Assembly (NCBI RefSeq): GCF_003286085.1
Contig: NW_020825542.1
Location: 1 to 64,000 of the forward strand
DNA: 64,000 nt
Direction of reading: 5' to 3'
Source: Drosophila persimilis
Lineage: Eukaryota; Arthropoda; Insecta; Diptera; Drosophilidae
Positions 41,381 to 52,995 of this stretch are shown piece by piece. The stretch's first letter is position 1, and every line of letters begins with the position of its first letter. Under the pieces are notes generated by a model, which saw only the letters and a list, made by a program, of their open reading frames with translations, made no database searches and was not told the DNA's origin. A program made the translations under genes and the position numbers.

Positions 41381-41989
41381 AACTGGCCATGGTTGGTTCC
41401 CTCGGTGTCGCAGTTCGTTCCGTCGTAGCTTTCTTCGTGTCCTGTTGTGGTGGCGTAGTCCTGGGGTTGTTGCTTGATATTGTCTGGTAGGGCTTTGTTG
41501 TCGCTGCGGTTGGGTAGTTCGTGGTTGGCTGTGGGGTGTTGGTCTGCGGCTGGTCTCGGATGGCAGTGGAGTCCGCAAACGTGACAGACCGTGGGCGTGG
41601 CTGGGCGGTGCATGATGGTATCGTCCCGGCGGGTTTCTGCTGCAACTTCAGCTGTAGATATGCCCGTCCGCAGTGGATCCTCGCGCGGATGCCACAGAGG
41701 AAGTCGAGTCCCAAGATGAAGTCGTCTAATACAGTGGGGAGTATAAGAAGAGATACCTGTGTTTCTTGCTGATCCAGGCGCACTGTGACTGCTATCGCTT
41801 GGTTGATCTCCTTCCTGGTTCCATCTGCCAGGCGGATCCTGGTCCTCACCTCTCGCCTGTTCTCGGTCGTCCCTATCTCCTTCGCCAGCCGCTCACTGAT
41901 GAAGGATCGTGTGGCTCCAGTGTCGAGGGTGGCCGCAAATGCTCTCCCATTGATGTCCACCAGGGCAGCGATCCTTCCTCCGGTCATGC

Positions 41990-43386
41990 TTAATGGGTGG
42001 GTTTCTCCTGTTCCTGGGTGCGCGCCTCCGTCCATGTCCCAGTTGGGCGGAGACCCGACCCGTTTCCCGACGCGGGTTTCCGGCAGCAGTTGATGGTCCG
42101 GACCCCTCGGTGGCCACATTCCCAACAGAACAGCTTCTGTCGGTTTGTGCACGCACTACTGAAATGGCCGTTTTCCCCGCAGTTCCGGCAGGCTCGTTGT
42201 ACATCGATCGCCTGCTCTTGCTCCTGGCCGATTCCTCGGTTGGCGATCTCGGTTTTCCCGGGTGTCTCGTGTGTGTTGCCTCGTTGGGGGTTGGTTCCAT
42301 TGCCGATATAGGCAGCTCGATGGTTCTGCGTGGTCCCGATGCTACGGAGTGCGTCTCGGTCCCGCGCGGTTTCGTAGGCCGAGACGAGCTGGGTCAATTC
42401 TGTGAGTGATCGGAAATTATGTCTGCGCGTGTACATTTGATACTCCGGACGGAGATTTTCGTAGATCCGCTCGAGTTCCTGTTCCCGATTATACTGGGCT
42501 CGCTGCATCATCAGACGCAACTCGATAAGGTAATCCCGGAAGGATTCCTTGGGCTTCTGTTCCCGACTTCGTATGGTGTCTTCCAGCCGCTGGAAGTATC
42601 TGGGGGGCAGGAAGAATTCTAGGAATTCTTTCCGAAAGTCTGTCCAATTCTGTCCCTGCATCTGAAAAGTTCGGAACCATCCTTCGGCCTTACCTGTAAG
42701 GAGACCGGAGATGGCTCGCGGCAACTGCTCTGGGCTCCCGCCGTATGATTCCACTCGCTCCTCGAGCCTTTCGATGTACGCTAGTGGGTCCGCGTGGCCG
42801 TCGAAAGTAACTCCCCATTTCCGGAGTTTGTCCGCCAGTAATGAGTATGAAATCTCACCCCCTCCGGGGCGTGAGACCCGATGTCCCTGAGGAAGACGTG
42901 GCTGTTCTCCGTCCGTGGTTGTCTGGTGGCTAGGCGTGGTCCTGGCTCGTGGTTCTTGCTGGCCGCCTCTGGTCTGATTCCTTGGAGTGGTCCTTGGGCA
43001 TCTCGTCGTGGTTGCTCGTCCTGAGCGGCCGGTGTCTCGGTTGCTGACTCGCGGTATCCGTGGGTGGATCCTTGGCTCGTGCTGGGCAGTTCGGGTACGA
43101 TTAATCGCAGTTTTGGTCCCTCCTTGCTGTCTTCCATCTTCGTCCGGCTCTCTGGCCCGGGTGACGTGGCTGGACTCCGGTGGTCCCTGGGGCTCGGGAT
43201 GTTCCCAAAGTGCGTGGCCAATTCGTCCAGCCTTGCTTGCACGGCTTCGGGGTGCACTGGGCGTGCGATGAATGCGGTGATCCGGTTCCGTAGGTCCTCT
43301 ACAGTCCCAGTTTCCCCTAGTCCAAACTCCTTAGCTAGGCTCTGCAGCTCGTCCTTCCTGCGGGACGCTATCCAGCGGATGTTCAT
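41990..43386 (-). pseudogene. gag: Element B gag, one frame break
   Basis: ATG at 43386 (protein begins MNIRWIASRRKDELQ). It has the SAP-like segment (KDELQSLAKEFGL, GETGTVEDLRNRI) and a Pro/Ser-rich spacer. A frame change between ~42960 and 42850 follows, then the capsid domain (LPRAISGLLTGKAEGWF, FRKEFLEFFLPP, ENLRPEYQMYTRRH) and zinc knuckle CRNCGENGHFSSAC plus an incomplete CWECGHRGV unit. The second unit has Val where His is expected, as A has Ile, so loss of this His predates their split. Stop TAA at 41990, 70 nt after the slippery site. Confidence 0.85.
42025..42068 (-). promoter_or_regulatory. Predicted -1 frameshift signal, element B
   Basis: G_GGA_AAC at 42068-42062, in the gag frame and at the same codons (S-G-N-G) as element A. 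An 8-nt spacer leads to a TCTCCG/CGGAGG stem (42053-42048 with 42030-42025, one G-U pair). Slipping back one base enters the pol frame at RVGKR. Confidence 0.7.
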
Positions 43387-44818
43387 CCTGATCCTGGTAA
43401 ACTAATCGTGGCACCGGGGCGAGTCCTTATCAGCACGGTCTGGGGCTCCTGTACTAGGATACACGGCACTGGGTGGGGAGTCTTGTTCGAAGGACACGCG
43501 GCACGGTACTGGGTCGGTGATCCTATACTAGGATACACGGCACTGGGGTGAGGGATCCTGTTCGAAGGACACGCGGCACGGTACTAGATCGGTGATCCTG
43601 TACTAGGATACACAGCACTGGGTTGGATGATCCTGTCGAAGGACACGCGGCACGGTACTAGATCGGTGATCCTGTACTAGGATACACAGCACTGGGTTGG
43701 ATGATCCTGTCGAAGGATACGTGGCGCGGTACAGGGAAAGGTTCTGTCTGACTGCTCAGTGGTAACTGTGTGACTGCCCGGTGACAACTGCCTGACTGCC
43801 CGGTACCAACTCCCCGACCGGTGTTCCTGCTCCGCCTTATATTGGCCGCGGCCATGGCTTTGTGGCCGAGGGCTCCTCTGCCATGTAGCTGTTCCTCTGC
43901 GTTCGCCGGCTGTCCCTCGCTGCTCCGTTGTTCTACCGCTGCTTCACTGCTTGGCTGCTCTGTCACTGTCTCGCTGCTCTGTCACTGCCTGGCTGCTCTG
44001 TCACTGTCTCGTTGCTCTGTCGCTGCTGCTTCTCCGCTCTGCCGCTGCCTCGTTGCTCTGTCGCTGCTGCTTCTCCGCTCTGCCGCTGCCTCGTTGCTCT
44101 GTCGCTGCTGCTTCTCCGCTCTGCCGCTGCCTCGTTGCTCTGTCGCTGCTGCTTTGTTGCTCTGCCGCTGCTCTGTCGCTGCTGCTTTGCTGCTCTGCCG
44201 CTGCCTCGTTGCTCTGTCGCTGCTGCTTCTCCGCTCTGCCGCTGCCTCGTTGCTTTGTCGCTGCTGCTTTGTTGCTCTGCCGCTGCTGCTGCTTGGCTAC
44301 TCTGTCGCTGGTGCCGCTTTGTCGCCGTCGCGTGCCAAAGTTTTAGGCGCCGTCCGCGGCCTTTTTCTCCCGGCACGCGGTGCTGTGTCTTCTGCGTCTC
44401 TCCCCGTCTCTTTCTGTCGCGTAGGTGGCTGGCCGCGTGGTTTTTCGCGTCTCTCCCCGTCTCTTTCTGCCTCGTAGGTGGCTGGCTGCGTGGTTTTCCG
44501 CGTGGTTTTCGCCGGCGCGTCTGGGACACGTGCCGGCGGCTGTTGCTAGGGGGGTATTAGAGAAACCAGCCTCAGCTGTACATGAGTCGAGGGATCAAAG
44601 ATTGGTGCTGGCTATTCGCCGGGACTCTGATTTTGGGGCTGCTAATCACTGATTTGAAGTTTTCCCTTCCTTTCTCCTGCTGCTTTTCCAGATCCGTGGG
44701 TCCTAAGCATCGTTTGCTGTTTTGCTTTTGTGGGTCTTGCCTTTTAATTGTGGGCTGCTGCTTGGTTCCCTTTTCACTTTTCACTTGTTCCCTATGCTCA
44801 CCGACTCTCCCCTCGTGG
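43387..44818 (-). other. Element B leader with repeats
   Basis: 1.43-kb untranslated leader. 43440-43740 holds ~90-bp units (GGATACACAGCACTGGGTTG and GACACGCGGCACGGTACT). 43960-44300 holds a 41-bp C/T/G-rich unit (TGCTCTGTCGCTGCTGCTTC). CCAATATAAGG at 43847-43835 resembles a CCAAT/TATA pair. GGTACGTGTCCC-like G-box neighbours parallel element A's leader. No gene seen. Confidence 0.7.
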
Positions 44819-44836
44819 GTCCCTGCTCGGGCGACA
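44819..44836 (-). other. Primer binding site of element B (variant)
   Basis: Minus strand TGTCGCCCGAGCAGGGAC, two bases after the LTR end. One base differs from element A's TGGCGCC site, creating a mismatch to the tRNA 3' CCA-proximal bases. Confidence 0.8.
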
Positions 44837-44838
44837 TC

Positions 44839-46220
44839 TGTAAGGAAGTTCTCAGGCCGAGGTACAGCTTCTCAGTCTGTCCAGGGCCCGGTCCTTCCCC
44901 ACAGCAAAATTTGTTGTGTGAGGACCTAAGGGGAGAGCCGCTTGTGGCGAAAGCGCGCCCGTGGGGTGGATCGTGGGACGGTCGGGCCTGGCCCGGCCAC
45001 GAGGCGTGGGTGAAGCCGTGCGTGGGAGCTGCAGAGACGTGCGTTGCGGGTCATGTATGGCGGGAGAAGAGGTTTGGATCAGGGATCGGAAGGGTATGGG
45101 AGAGGGGAGCCCAGCTTAGCAGATGCCGCATGATCCACGACTCACATCTGCGTCGCCAGGTCCCCAGGGCGAGGGTGTAGGAGAGGGAACCCAGCTTTGC
45201 GAATGCCGCGTGAATCCACGACTCACATCCAGCATCGCCGGGTCCCCCGGGGGGAAAAGGTACAGGAGAGGAGAAACCCAGCTTGGTGAATGCCGCGTGA
45301 TCCACGACTCACATCCACTTCGCTGGGCCTCCCGGGAAAAGGGAAGAGAGGGGGAGGGGGAGTGAGTGACTCCTACGGGCGAATGTCCTGAGACAGGTGG
45401 GTGGAGGTTGATGTCTTTATTATTTTCCGATCATTTCCCTACTTAAAATCCCGCGCCTGCAGCGGGGAAATAAGCGCCAAAAAACTTATATTAAACCACA
45501 TGTGTGTATGGATATGTAAAAAAAAACTGCGGAAATGTTCTGTCTATGCCTGCCTACTGCACCGATCTGTTCCCCCCCAGAGCTCACATACGTGAGGTGG
45601 CTCACCCTTGTTTCCCTCCTTTGGGGTCCTGGTATCCCGCGGCGGGTCCTCGTCACGTCGGCTTATCTCGTACACCGCGTGCTCACAACTTGTTCTTTTC
45701 TTTTTACACACCGCGGTCGCGGCTTATTTTTCCGTCACACAACCGGTCTTGTTCAGCCCTCGGAGATCACTCCCGAGTCTGGCCCGCGCTGGACCGTGCC
45801 AGGCCTCTGCTTTGTCTTTTTCCAGCTTCTCTGCCGCTTCGTGGCTGCGCAGCTTCGGCTGTCGGCCTCGTCGGCGTGGGCGATCGGCTGCGTCTCTGTA
45901 TTCTCTGCTTCGCCGTCGGCCCTTTCCTCGGCTGCGTGGGCGTAAGGCCGATCGGCGGCTTCTCTGCCGCTTCGCTCTCTTTCCTCTGTGTATAGCCGTT
46001 CTCTTCGTTGCGTTCCCTCTTCGCTGCGTGGCCGTCGTGTGCGTCTCTCTTTCGTGTGTGTATAGCCGTTCTCTTCGTTGCGTTCTCTCTTCGCTGCGTG
46101 GCCGTCGTGTGCGTCTCTCTTTCGTGTGTGTATAGCCGTTCTCTTCGTTGCGTTCTCTCTTTCGTGTGTGTATAGCCGTCGTGTGCGTCTCTCTTTCGGG
46201 TGTGTACTCTTACTAATAGA
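44839..46220 (-). repeat. Element B 5' LTR, truncated
   Basis: Matches 33892-35350 with one ~85-bp unit fewer and some 70-bp units changed (46140-46200). It is cut at TACTAATAGAA by a DINE-1-like insertion, losing the U3 start. Confidence 0.85.
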
Positions 46221-47315
46221 AACGAGGGGGAACGGACACCGCAACTCTACGGTTATACCCGATACTAAGTCAGTATGGCTCTCCTCCGGCAGACGCCGCT
46301 AATATTAAACGACACGACAAAGAGTGCGTGCGAGAGAGACAGAAAATCAGTCTGAGCGTGACGTCGGGCGCTGCGTAGCCACTGCAAATTGATTTGTTCT
46401 TTTTGGCTATAAAAATGATCTGATCTGATCCAGATTCAGCAACCTGATAGATATGGTCATTATTTATGATTCTGCGTTTTTAGTTTTCTTGAATGTGCAA
46501 TATTGGGATGCAACAGATATTCGTCCTTTCTGGGGGCGGAAGGGGGTGGGGCGAAATTTTGAGATATACGTTTTATAGTGAGATCTAACAGGAGTGCGGA
46601 TACTAAATTTGGTTACTCTAGCCATAATAGTCTCTGAGATTTGTGAATATCCCCAGATTTGCATCCTTTGCGGTGGCGGAAGGGGGTGTGGCGAAATTTT
46701 GAAACAAACTCGTCTCGGTCCGATATATTAGGAGTGTGGATACCAAATTTGGTTGCTCTAGCTTTTATAGTCTCTGAGATCTAGGCGCTAATGTTTAATC
46801 TAAGCAAAGCCGCCTATGCTACGTGTGTGTTAAAGAGAGACAGGGCGAGAAAAAATGAAATTGTTTTCTTGATGCTGGCTATAATAATAATACGATCCAA
46901 TTCAGATTCTGCAGTCTAAAAGATATGGTCATTCTCTACGATTGTGCGTTTTTGGTTTTCTCGTATCTTTAAAATTGTGGATGCCACAGATTTTCGTCCT
47001 TTGTGGGGGCGGAAGTGGGCGGGGCAAAGTTTTGAAATATTTTTGTAGCAGTGACATATCACAGAAGTCTGGATCCAAAACATCGTTGCTCTAGCTCTTA
47101 TAGTCTTTGAGCATTATGCGCTGAAGGGGACGGACAGACGGACAGACGGACGGACGGACAGACAGACAGGGCTCAATCGACTCGGCTATTGATGCTGATC
47201 AAGAATATATATACTTTATAGGGTCGGAAACGATTCCTTCTGGACGTTACACACATCCACTTTTACCACAAATCTAATATACCCCAATACTCATTTTGAG
47301 TATCGGGTATAAAAA
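46221..47315 (+). mobile_element. DINE-1-like element, full length
   Basis: Begins ACGAGGGGGAACG (5' hairpin partly deleted), carries both G-rich boxes, the GGACGGACAGAC microsatellite (47130-47170), and ends ATACTCATTTTGAGTATCGG then GTATAAAAA. Best copy in the window for its 3' end. Confidence 0.6.
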
Positions 47316-47350
47316 CGCCTACAGTTATTTAAATTTTAAACAAAGTCATT

Positions 47351-48240
47351 ATGAACCCCGCTGCCATTGATAGCAGCAGCGTCAAAGAAGTGATCCGAGC
47401 AATGGGGCCCTAGCGGCAGCAGCAGCAGCCATCTACACCAACACCAACGTCAACGCCAAACAACAAAAAACAACAAACGCCACCAACAAAACGTCAAAGA
47501 GAGAGATATCACTCAGTTCCAAATGCACCTGGTTCGAGTCTGAGCTCGGGCATCAGCCCAGTCAGGATCGTGGCTTGAGGATCCTCATCCGAGGACTCTC
47601 CCACTCCACGCTGCCAGACTGGACTCGCAGCAGTATGCTGAACGAGGGGTTCACGGTTCGGTTTATAAGGGTGATCACCGATCGATTCGATCGCTGCTGC
47701 CAATTCAACCTCTTCGAGGCTGAGATCGCCCCAAGCCGGACCGTGGCCAATTCGATGTGTTGAAGCTGCGACGCCTGGGTGGGAGGCCCGTCACGGTTGA
47801 GAGACTTGGAGTTTGCCGTGACCCTGCCCAGTGCCATCGTTGCCAGGTGTTTGGCCACACCCGCGCATATTGTAGACGCGCTGCAGTTTGCATGAAATGC
47901 GCGGGTTGGCACCTGACGACAGACTGCAGCAAGCCGAGGAGTGCCGCTCCCAAATGCGCCAACTGCCAGGGCCAGCACATCAGCTCATACAAGGGATGCC
48001 CATCCTTTAAGGCAGCCAGGCAGCGCCACGCCAACACCAGCAGCAGCAGCGGCCAGACGCCCAATGCGATGACAGCTGCGCTCAAAATCTGCAATTATAC
48101 GTACAGCGTATAAAAGAGATGGAAAGGAGGGTCGACCAGACGGCAGATCAACTCACCAAATTGACTGCAGCAAATGGCAAGGGCACAACAGCCATGTCCC
48201 CACTCCAACCAACAGCAGCAGCAGTTCCGCGCTGGCTCCG
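47351..48240 (+). pseudogene. Jockey-clade LINE gag (ORF1) relic
   Basis: ATG at 47351 opens MNPAAIDSSSVKEVIRAMG and stops after 20 codons. A later frame (ILIRGLSHSTLPDW, then GFTVRFIRVITDRFD) resembles the PRE_C2HC region. After a frameshift near 47760 come three knuckles: CHRCQVFGHTRAYC, CMKCAGWHLTTDC and CANCQGQHIS. This is the ORF1p layout of Jockey-clade LINEs, a nucleic-acid chaperone that coats the element RNA. CAG-rich (poly-Q) tracts flank it. No reverse transcriptase follows before 49242, so the element is 3' truncated. Confidence 0.75.
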
Positions 48241-49241
48241 GCTGTATGGTCGGTAGTATGGGGGGGTTCTTATACTGGTCCTTTCCTTTACGTGCTCGCG
48301 TCGGATCCTTATCTTATTATTTTTTGTTCGCGTGCAATACCCTGCGTATGACCGTATGTCTAGTGTCAGGGGGTTGGGAAGGAGGATGAGGAGGCTGGGG
48401 TAATTAGAAGGGACAAAGGAATTAAGGGGAAAGGGAAGTTGGCTTCCGCCATGCATATCCGAACCGACGGGTAGCTGTGCTGGTGTTGGATGCAACAGCC
48501 ATGGCCCTCCCAACCTTGATCATCCAATTCCGGAGAAAATATGGCTTATGGATGATCCCTTTTCTCGCCGGGGGTCATACCTCACTCTCCCTCATCGATC
48601 CCAGCATGGCTCCTAAACAAAAATCTTCTAACAAATCATTTCCAAATCATTAACAATATTTATTTTTAACGATAGGGTAGGCCCTAAGCTAAATACATGG
48701 GTAGAAAGAAAATTATATATAGTTATGGGTTGAGTATAAGCTAGGGAAATAAGAGAATTAAAAATATAGGAATAATAATTTTAAATAATATGAATAATAT
48801 ATATGATCTCAAAAACAAATGGTAGGAAACTGGGAATAATTTCATGAATATTTAACTAGGAACTTTTGTAATTTAAGATTTCTTCATTTTCGTTATTTTC
48901 GTATTAATGCAAAAGTAAGGGTAACTAATCACCTTCGCATAGGTGTAAAGCCCCTGCTGCCGCTGATCAGCGCTAAAGCTTAAAGATTACAAAGCTCTTG
49001 AGCTTTTCGTGGGCTTAAGGCCTCTTTACAACACAAAAGCCCCAACATAATTTAGGGAAAATCAAAGAACACGGCCGACCGGGCTCATGTATGGTTTTTG
49101 TCTCTTTATGTTAAAAGTTTATAAACGATAACTGGGAGTGAGTTCGTTCACTTACGTACTTTCATGTTCCGGCCACGTCCAAAAGATCTTTCGTCGAGGG
49201 GAATACCTGTAAGTTTTAGAGAGAGAGCACACACACATGGA
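48241..49241. other. AT-rich interval, no gene seen
   Basis: Unassigned sequence between the LINE relic and the gypsy LTR. 48260-48600 is moderately GC-rich; 48620-49000 is AT-rich and low complexity. No ORF with recognisable domains, no LTR ends and no copy elsewhere in the window. It ends in ACACACACATGGA, a YR-alternating site like those gypsy elements favour. Confidence 0.5.
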
Positions 49242-49772
49242 AGTTAACGTACCCAATTCTATTGAGCTCTTATACGAGTTGTAAACAATCTTTGGCTTTC
49301 CAAAATGAAAACAATTTCAATCTTGGGTCTCCGCCTAATTGATTTCTAAGATGTACAATCTCAAGCGCCCCCGCCGCAATCCCAATCTTTGACACTCGCC
49401 TAAATGGAAAACCAATGTTTGCCCACACCCGGCTTCTCATAAACAATCTCACTCCCGGCTTTCTGCAGATCCTGCACTTTAGTCATTTTACAGTTCTCTC
49501 TTTGGATGACGAAATCCAATACTCGGGATGGCGAAATCAATTGAAATGTTTATAGAAAAAAGATTCCCGAAAGGGATCAACGATGCAAAGATCAGAAAGT
49601 TCAAGTCAGTCTTGATCCAGCAGCGACACCGCAAAGTCTAGCTAAAAATTAAGATCGCGCAATCCCTTTGCCCGGAATTCCTTTGTGACCCTCTACTTAA
49701 ATCTATATCAGTGAAGTTCGAAGTTAAATAAAAACTTTTTAAAAACACAATCCGCTACCGCAGTTATTTAAT
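49242..49772 (+). repeat. Gypsy-group 5' LTR
   Basis: Begins AGTTAACGTACCC, as gypsy-group LTRs do, and ends CAGTTATTTAAT before the primer site. About 531 bp; contains AATAAA near 49731. The start is inferred from the AGTTAAC motif. Confidence 0.6.
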
Positions 49773-49790
49773 TGGCGCCCAACGTGGGGC
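49773..49790 (+). other. tRNA-Lys(1,2)-type primer binding site
   Basis: TGGCGCCCAACGTGGGGC, immediately after the LTR; a different lysine-tRNA site from elements A and B. The duplicated copy is at 53335-53352. Confidence 0.8.
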
Positions 49791-50433
49791 GACGTTGTAT
49801 AAAAAGCACCGAATAATAAAAGTGTTGCGTCGTGCCGAAACCCGAAGGACAATTAATTAATGGAATAAATCCTTCAAATTTAAAAACGCGGAGTGACTGT
49901 GAGATATAAGATAAGAAAAAGTGAGATAAAAAGGAAACAAACCGGAGCTTAGGGTGTGCAAAAATTAATACAATATACAATACAAATACAAATACAAATA
50001 CAATACAAAATACACATAAATACAAAAGTTAATCAAGAAAATTCAAAAATACAAAAAAACCAAAAAAACCCAAAGTTTTTAAACAAAACCAACCAAAACA
50101 AAACACAAAGAAAGTGAAACTATCAGCGAAACCAAAGAAGGAAGACCCCCAGAAGACCCAGTTAGACAAAGAAATTTAAGAAGGAAGACCCGTTCGAAGA
50201 CCTATCAGCCAAATCAAGAAGGAAGACCCGTTCGAAGATCTGTCAGCCAAACTAAGAAGGACGACCCCTACCGGATAGTTCGTGAGCAAAAGTTGTATTA
50301 ATAAATATATAAGTTCAATTAGGTTATATTAGATTATAAAAACAAACATATAAGAAAAATTTAAGGTGGATCAACTAACATATAAGAAAAATTTAAGGTG
50401 GATCAACTAACTTTAGATTTTGAAAAACTAAAA
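49791..50433 (+). other. Gypsy leader with purine-rich repeats
   Basis: AT-rich leader holding an ATACAAATACAA tract (49970-50035), three ~45-bp units around GAAGGAAGACCCGTTCGAAG (50135-50270), and a 38-bp direct repeat ending AAGGTGGATCAACTAAC (50350-50412). Confidence 0.65.
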
Positions 50434-51642
50434 ATGATTAACTCTCAAACAAGGACCGATCTCACCGCAGATCTGGTCAAACAATTGATAGCACTTTAAA
50501 TTTCACAAGTACAAGAGCAAATTGTAAATTTAAAACAGCAAATAGAAACTAAATCCGATCAGGTATCAGATTATCAGGCAGAAACAATAGACGAGACAAT
50601 AAAAGATGACACCACATTAAAGGTAATAGAATCCCTACCAATTTTCAATGGTGGATTAAACCAATACGTAGGATGGAGGGAAGCTGCAGAAACTGCAGTG
50701 AAGTTATATAAGAAAGGAAGTAAGCAATATTATATTACATTAACAATTTTGAGAAACAAAATAACAGGACCAGCACATGACGCACTGACCAACCACGGGA
50801 CAGTTTTACATTTTGATGCCATACTTTCCCGACTTGACTTTGTTTACAGTGACAAGAGACCAATTTACATAATAGAACAGGAGTTAAGCGTTCTCCGACA
50901 AGGGAACCTTTCAATTATAGATTTCTATAACGAGGTTAACAAGAAAATGACCTTGTTAATAAATAAGACAATAATGACTCACGGAAAGGACAGTGAAATC
51001 ACCAATGAATCAAATAAAAAAATTAGAAACAATTCTTTACGCATTTTTGTCACTGGCCTAAACGGCGGCATTGCAGAAATCCTATTTTCATTGAATCCCC
51101 CAGATTTACCGAATGCCTTGGCAAAGGTACAGGAATTGCAATCTAATAACATTCGGGCCCAATTTGCCTAACAATTCAGCGGCCCCAGAAATTCAGGGAA
51201 TAATAATTACAATACCTTAAGATTCAACCAACGACAACCTAGGACTAATAGTTCACCATTCGACCAAAAAAGGGATTTTCAGAGGAATAACATGTCATGG
51301 GGACAACCCTATTTCTTGGGTAGTAGACAACAAAATCAGGCCCCAGAACCAATGGAGGTAGACGAATCGATACAAATCCGGAACCGACAGAACAGCAATC
51401 AATTCAGGGGAAATAATAATAATAGAAATTATCGGGAGAATACTAATGGTTATTATAGGAGAAATAATAACAATTATAACCAAGCTCAGCATTTTAGGGC
51501 AAACGTAGTACCGAATAATCAGTCTAACGAAAATCAAGCGCAGAAACGAAAGCCAAACGAAATGTCGGAACAACCGGCTAATAAAGCAATGAGGATAAAT
51601 AACATTGAGGAGGATCATTTTTTAGATCAGCCCCCGAAGTAG
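50434..51642 (+). pseudogene. gag: Gypsy-group gag, copy 1
   Basis: ATG at 50434 (MINSQTRTDLTADLVKQL), a TAA at 50497, then an in-frame capsid region (ESLPIFNGGLNQYVGW, LSRLDFVYSDKRPIYIIEQE, NEVNKKMTLLIN). A second TAA follows at 51169, then an Asn/Gln/Arg-rich tail (RGNNNNRNYRENTNGYY) ending before 51642. It has no Cys-His knuckle; the basic Asn-rich tail probably binds RNA, as in gypsy-group gags. The same stops occur in copy 2, so they predate the duplication. Confidence 0.8.
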
Positions 51643-52995
51643 GTCTGCCCTACTTAAAAAGAGTAGATAAAAAAATAAACAGAGAATTAAAAGTTTTGAT
51701 AGATACGGGAGCAACTTCCTGTTATATAAAAAAAAGGAATTTACGAAAATAAAAAAGAATTATCAATTTATAAGAAAGTTGCTACAGTGAATGGGTTTTC
51801 AATAATGAAATATTTCCATAATATAACTATTTTCAACACAAAACAAGTGCTTTATGAAATAGATGGAATGGAGGCAGATTTACTAATAGGATTTAACCTA
51901 TTAAAGAAAATCGGAGCTGTTATTGATACAGGAAAGGGGACTTTAAGTTATAAAGACAATGAGGAGAAACTAATATATGACGAGGTCCTTTCTTTAAACA
52001 AATTAACCTTTATAGAAGGAAAAACCATTCTTCCGTTGAAGGAATATATAATAAAAAAATATTTTGAAGAAGAAAAAGAAATGAAAAGTGATTCAGTAAA
52101 GGTAGAAGGAAGTTTATATAGCTTGGGATCAAAAAATCCTGAGCACGCCGACGAAGAATTATCCGTCAATAGTTTGGGATTCAAATATCCTGAACCCGCC
52201 GTCGTTGAATTATACGACATCCAAAGTTTTAATAGTTTGGGATTAAAATATCCTGAGCACGCCGTCGTTGAATTATCCGACACTAAAAGTTCGAATAGTT
52301 TGGGATTAAAGAATCCTGAACACGCCGTCGTTGAATTATCCGACAATGAACAATTTAAACGTTTGGGATGCAAAAATCCTGAACGCGCCGTCGTAGAAAT
52401 ATCCGACATTCAAAATTATGCAAATTCTGAATTGAAAAAAATTAAATTGTATAACACAATAACCTACAAAGAGGACAATTTAGAAAATCTCAGAGAGAAA
52501 ATGGTATCTATCATCGAAGAAGACCATGCCAATATAAATTTACAGTTACCGTTCAGAACGGATATAAAAGGAGAGATTAACACTGAACATGATAGACCGG
52601 TATATGGCAAGCAGTATCCATACGCTTATTCGGTTAACGATTTCGTTAATAACGAAATAAGTAAAATGTTAGATGAAGGTATAATCAGACCTAGTAAAAG
52701 CCCATATAATTCACCGGTAATAGTAGTACCAAAGAAGGGAGTAAATGAGGACGGAACTCCTAAGCATAGATTAGTAATAGACTATAAGAAACTTAATGAA
52801 AACACCATACCGGATAGATACCCTATGCAAGATCCTTCAGTAATCCTTGCCAATTTAGGTAAGGCAAAGTATTTCTCGGCCATTGATTTAGAATCAGGTT
52901 TCTATCAGATTTTAATGAGGGAATCAGATATTGAAAAAACATCTTTTCCCTAAATAACGGCAAATATGAATTTCTAAGAATGCCTATGGGATTGG
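51630..52995 (+). pseudogene. pol: Gypsy-group pol (protease to mid-RT), copy 1, truncated
   Basis: Protease site LIDTGATSCYI (~51695) is followed by a frameshift in an A-run near 51730. Then come DLLIGFNLL, a five-unit linker repeat (SLGLKYPEHAVVELSD), and RT N-terminal motifs (SPYNSPVIVVPKKG, HRLVIDYKKLN and IDLESGFYQI). A missing T in a T-run at ~52948 ends the frame at TSFP. The unit is cut in MPMGL at 52994, before YMDD, where the second copy begins inside the LTR. Confidence 0.8.

Larger units (their letters stand above)
37607..42152 (-). pseudogene. pol: Element B pol: protease-linker-RT-RNase H-integrase
   Basis: One open frame of 1313 codons (42152-38211) holds protease (DTGATRSF, then FILGLDFL), a repeat linker, RT (LDLKNGYWQI and YLDD), RNase H (QTDAS, ATEKE and ADALSR) and the integrase start (HDHPTAGH). 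It then loses frame near 38575: a short deletion removes the CxxC half of the HHCC zinc finger. The rest of integrase (CADF, CDNG, PTE and GPY) continues in another frame from ~38575 to 37607. Protease and linker are in frame here, so B shows the native domain order that A has lost. The frame is open into gag by 160 nt without ATG, so it needs -1 frameshifting. The first residues upstream of the slip site are not expected in the product. Confidence 0.85.

Noticed and set aside
40469..41613. Long ORFs (319 codons on plus, 334 and 365 on minus) over the B linker
   Set aside because: They are alternative frames of the 93-bp coding repeat; the pol frame, which continues into protease and RT, is the real one.
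47320..48240. LINE relic as a telomeric HeT-A/TART element
   Set aside because: The knuckle layout fits the whole Jockey clade; no telomere-specific 3' region or head-to-tail array is present.
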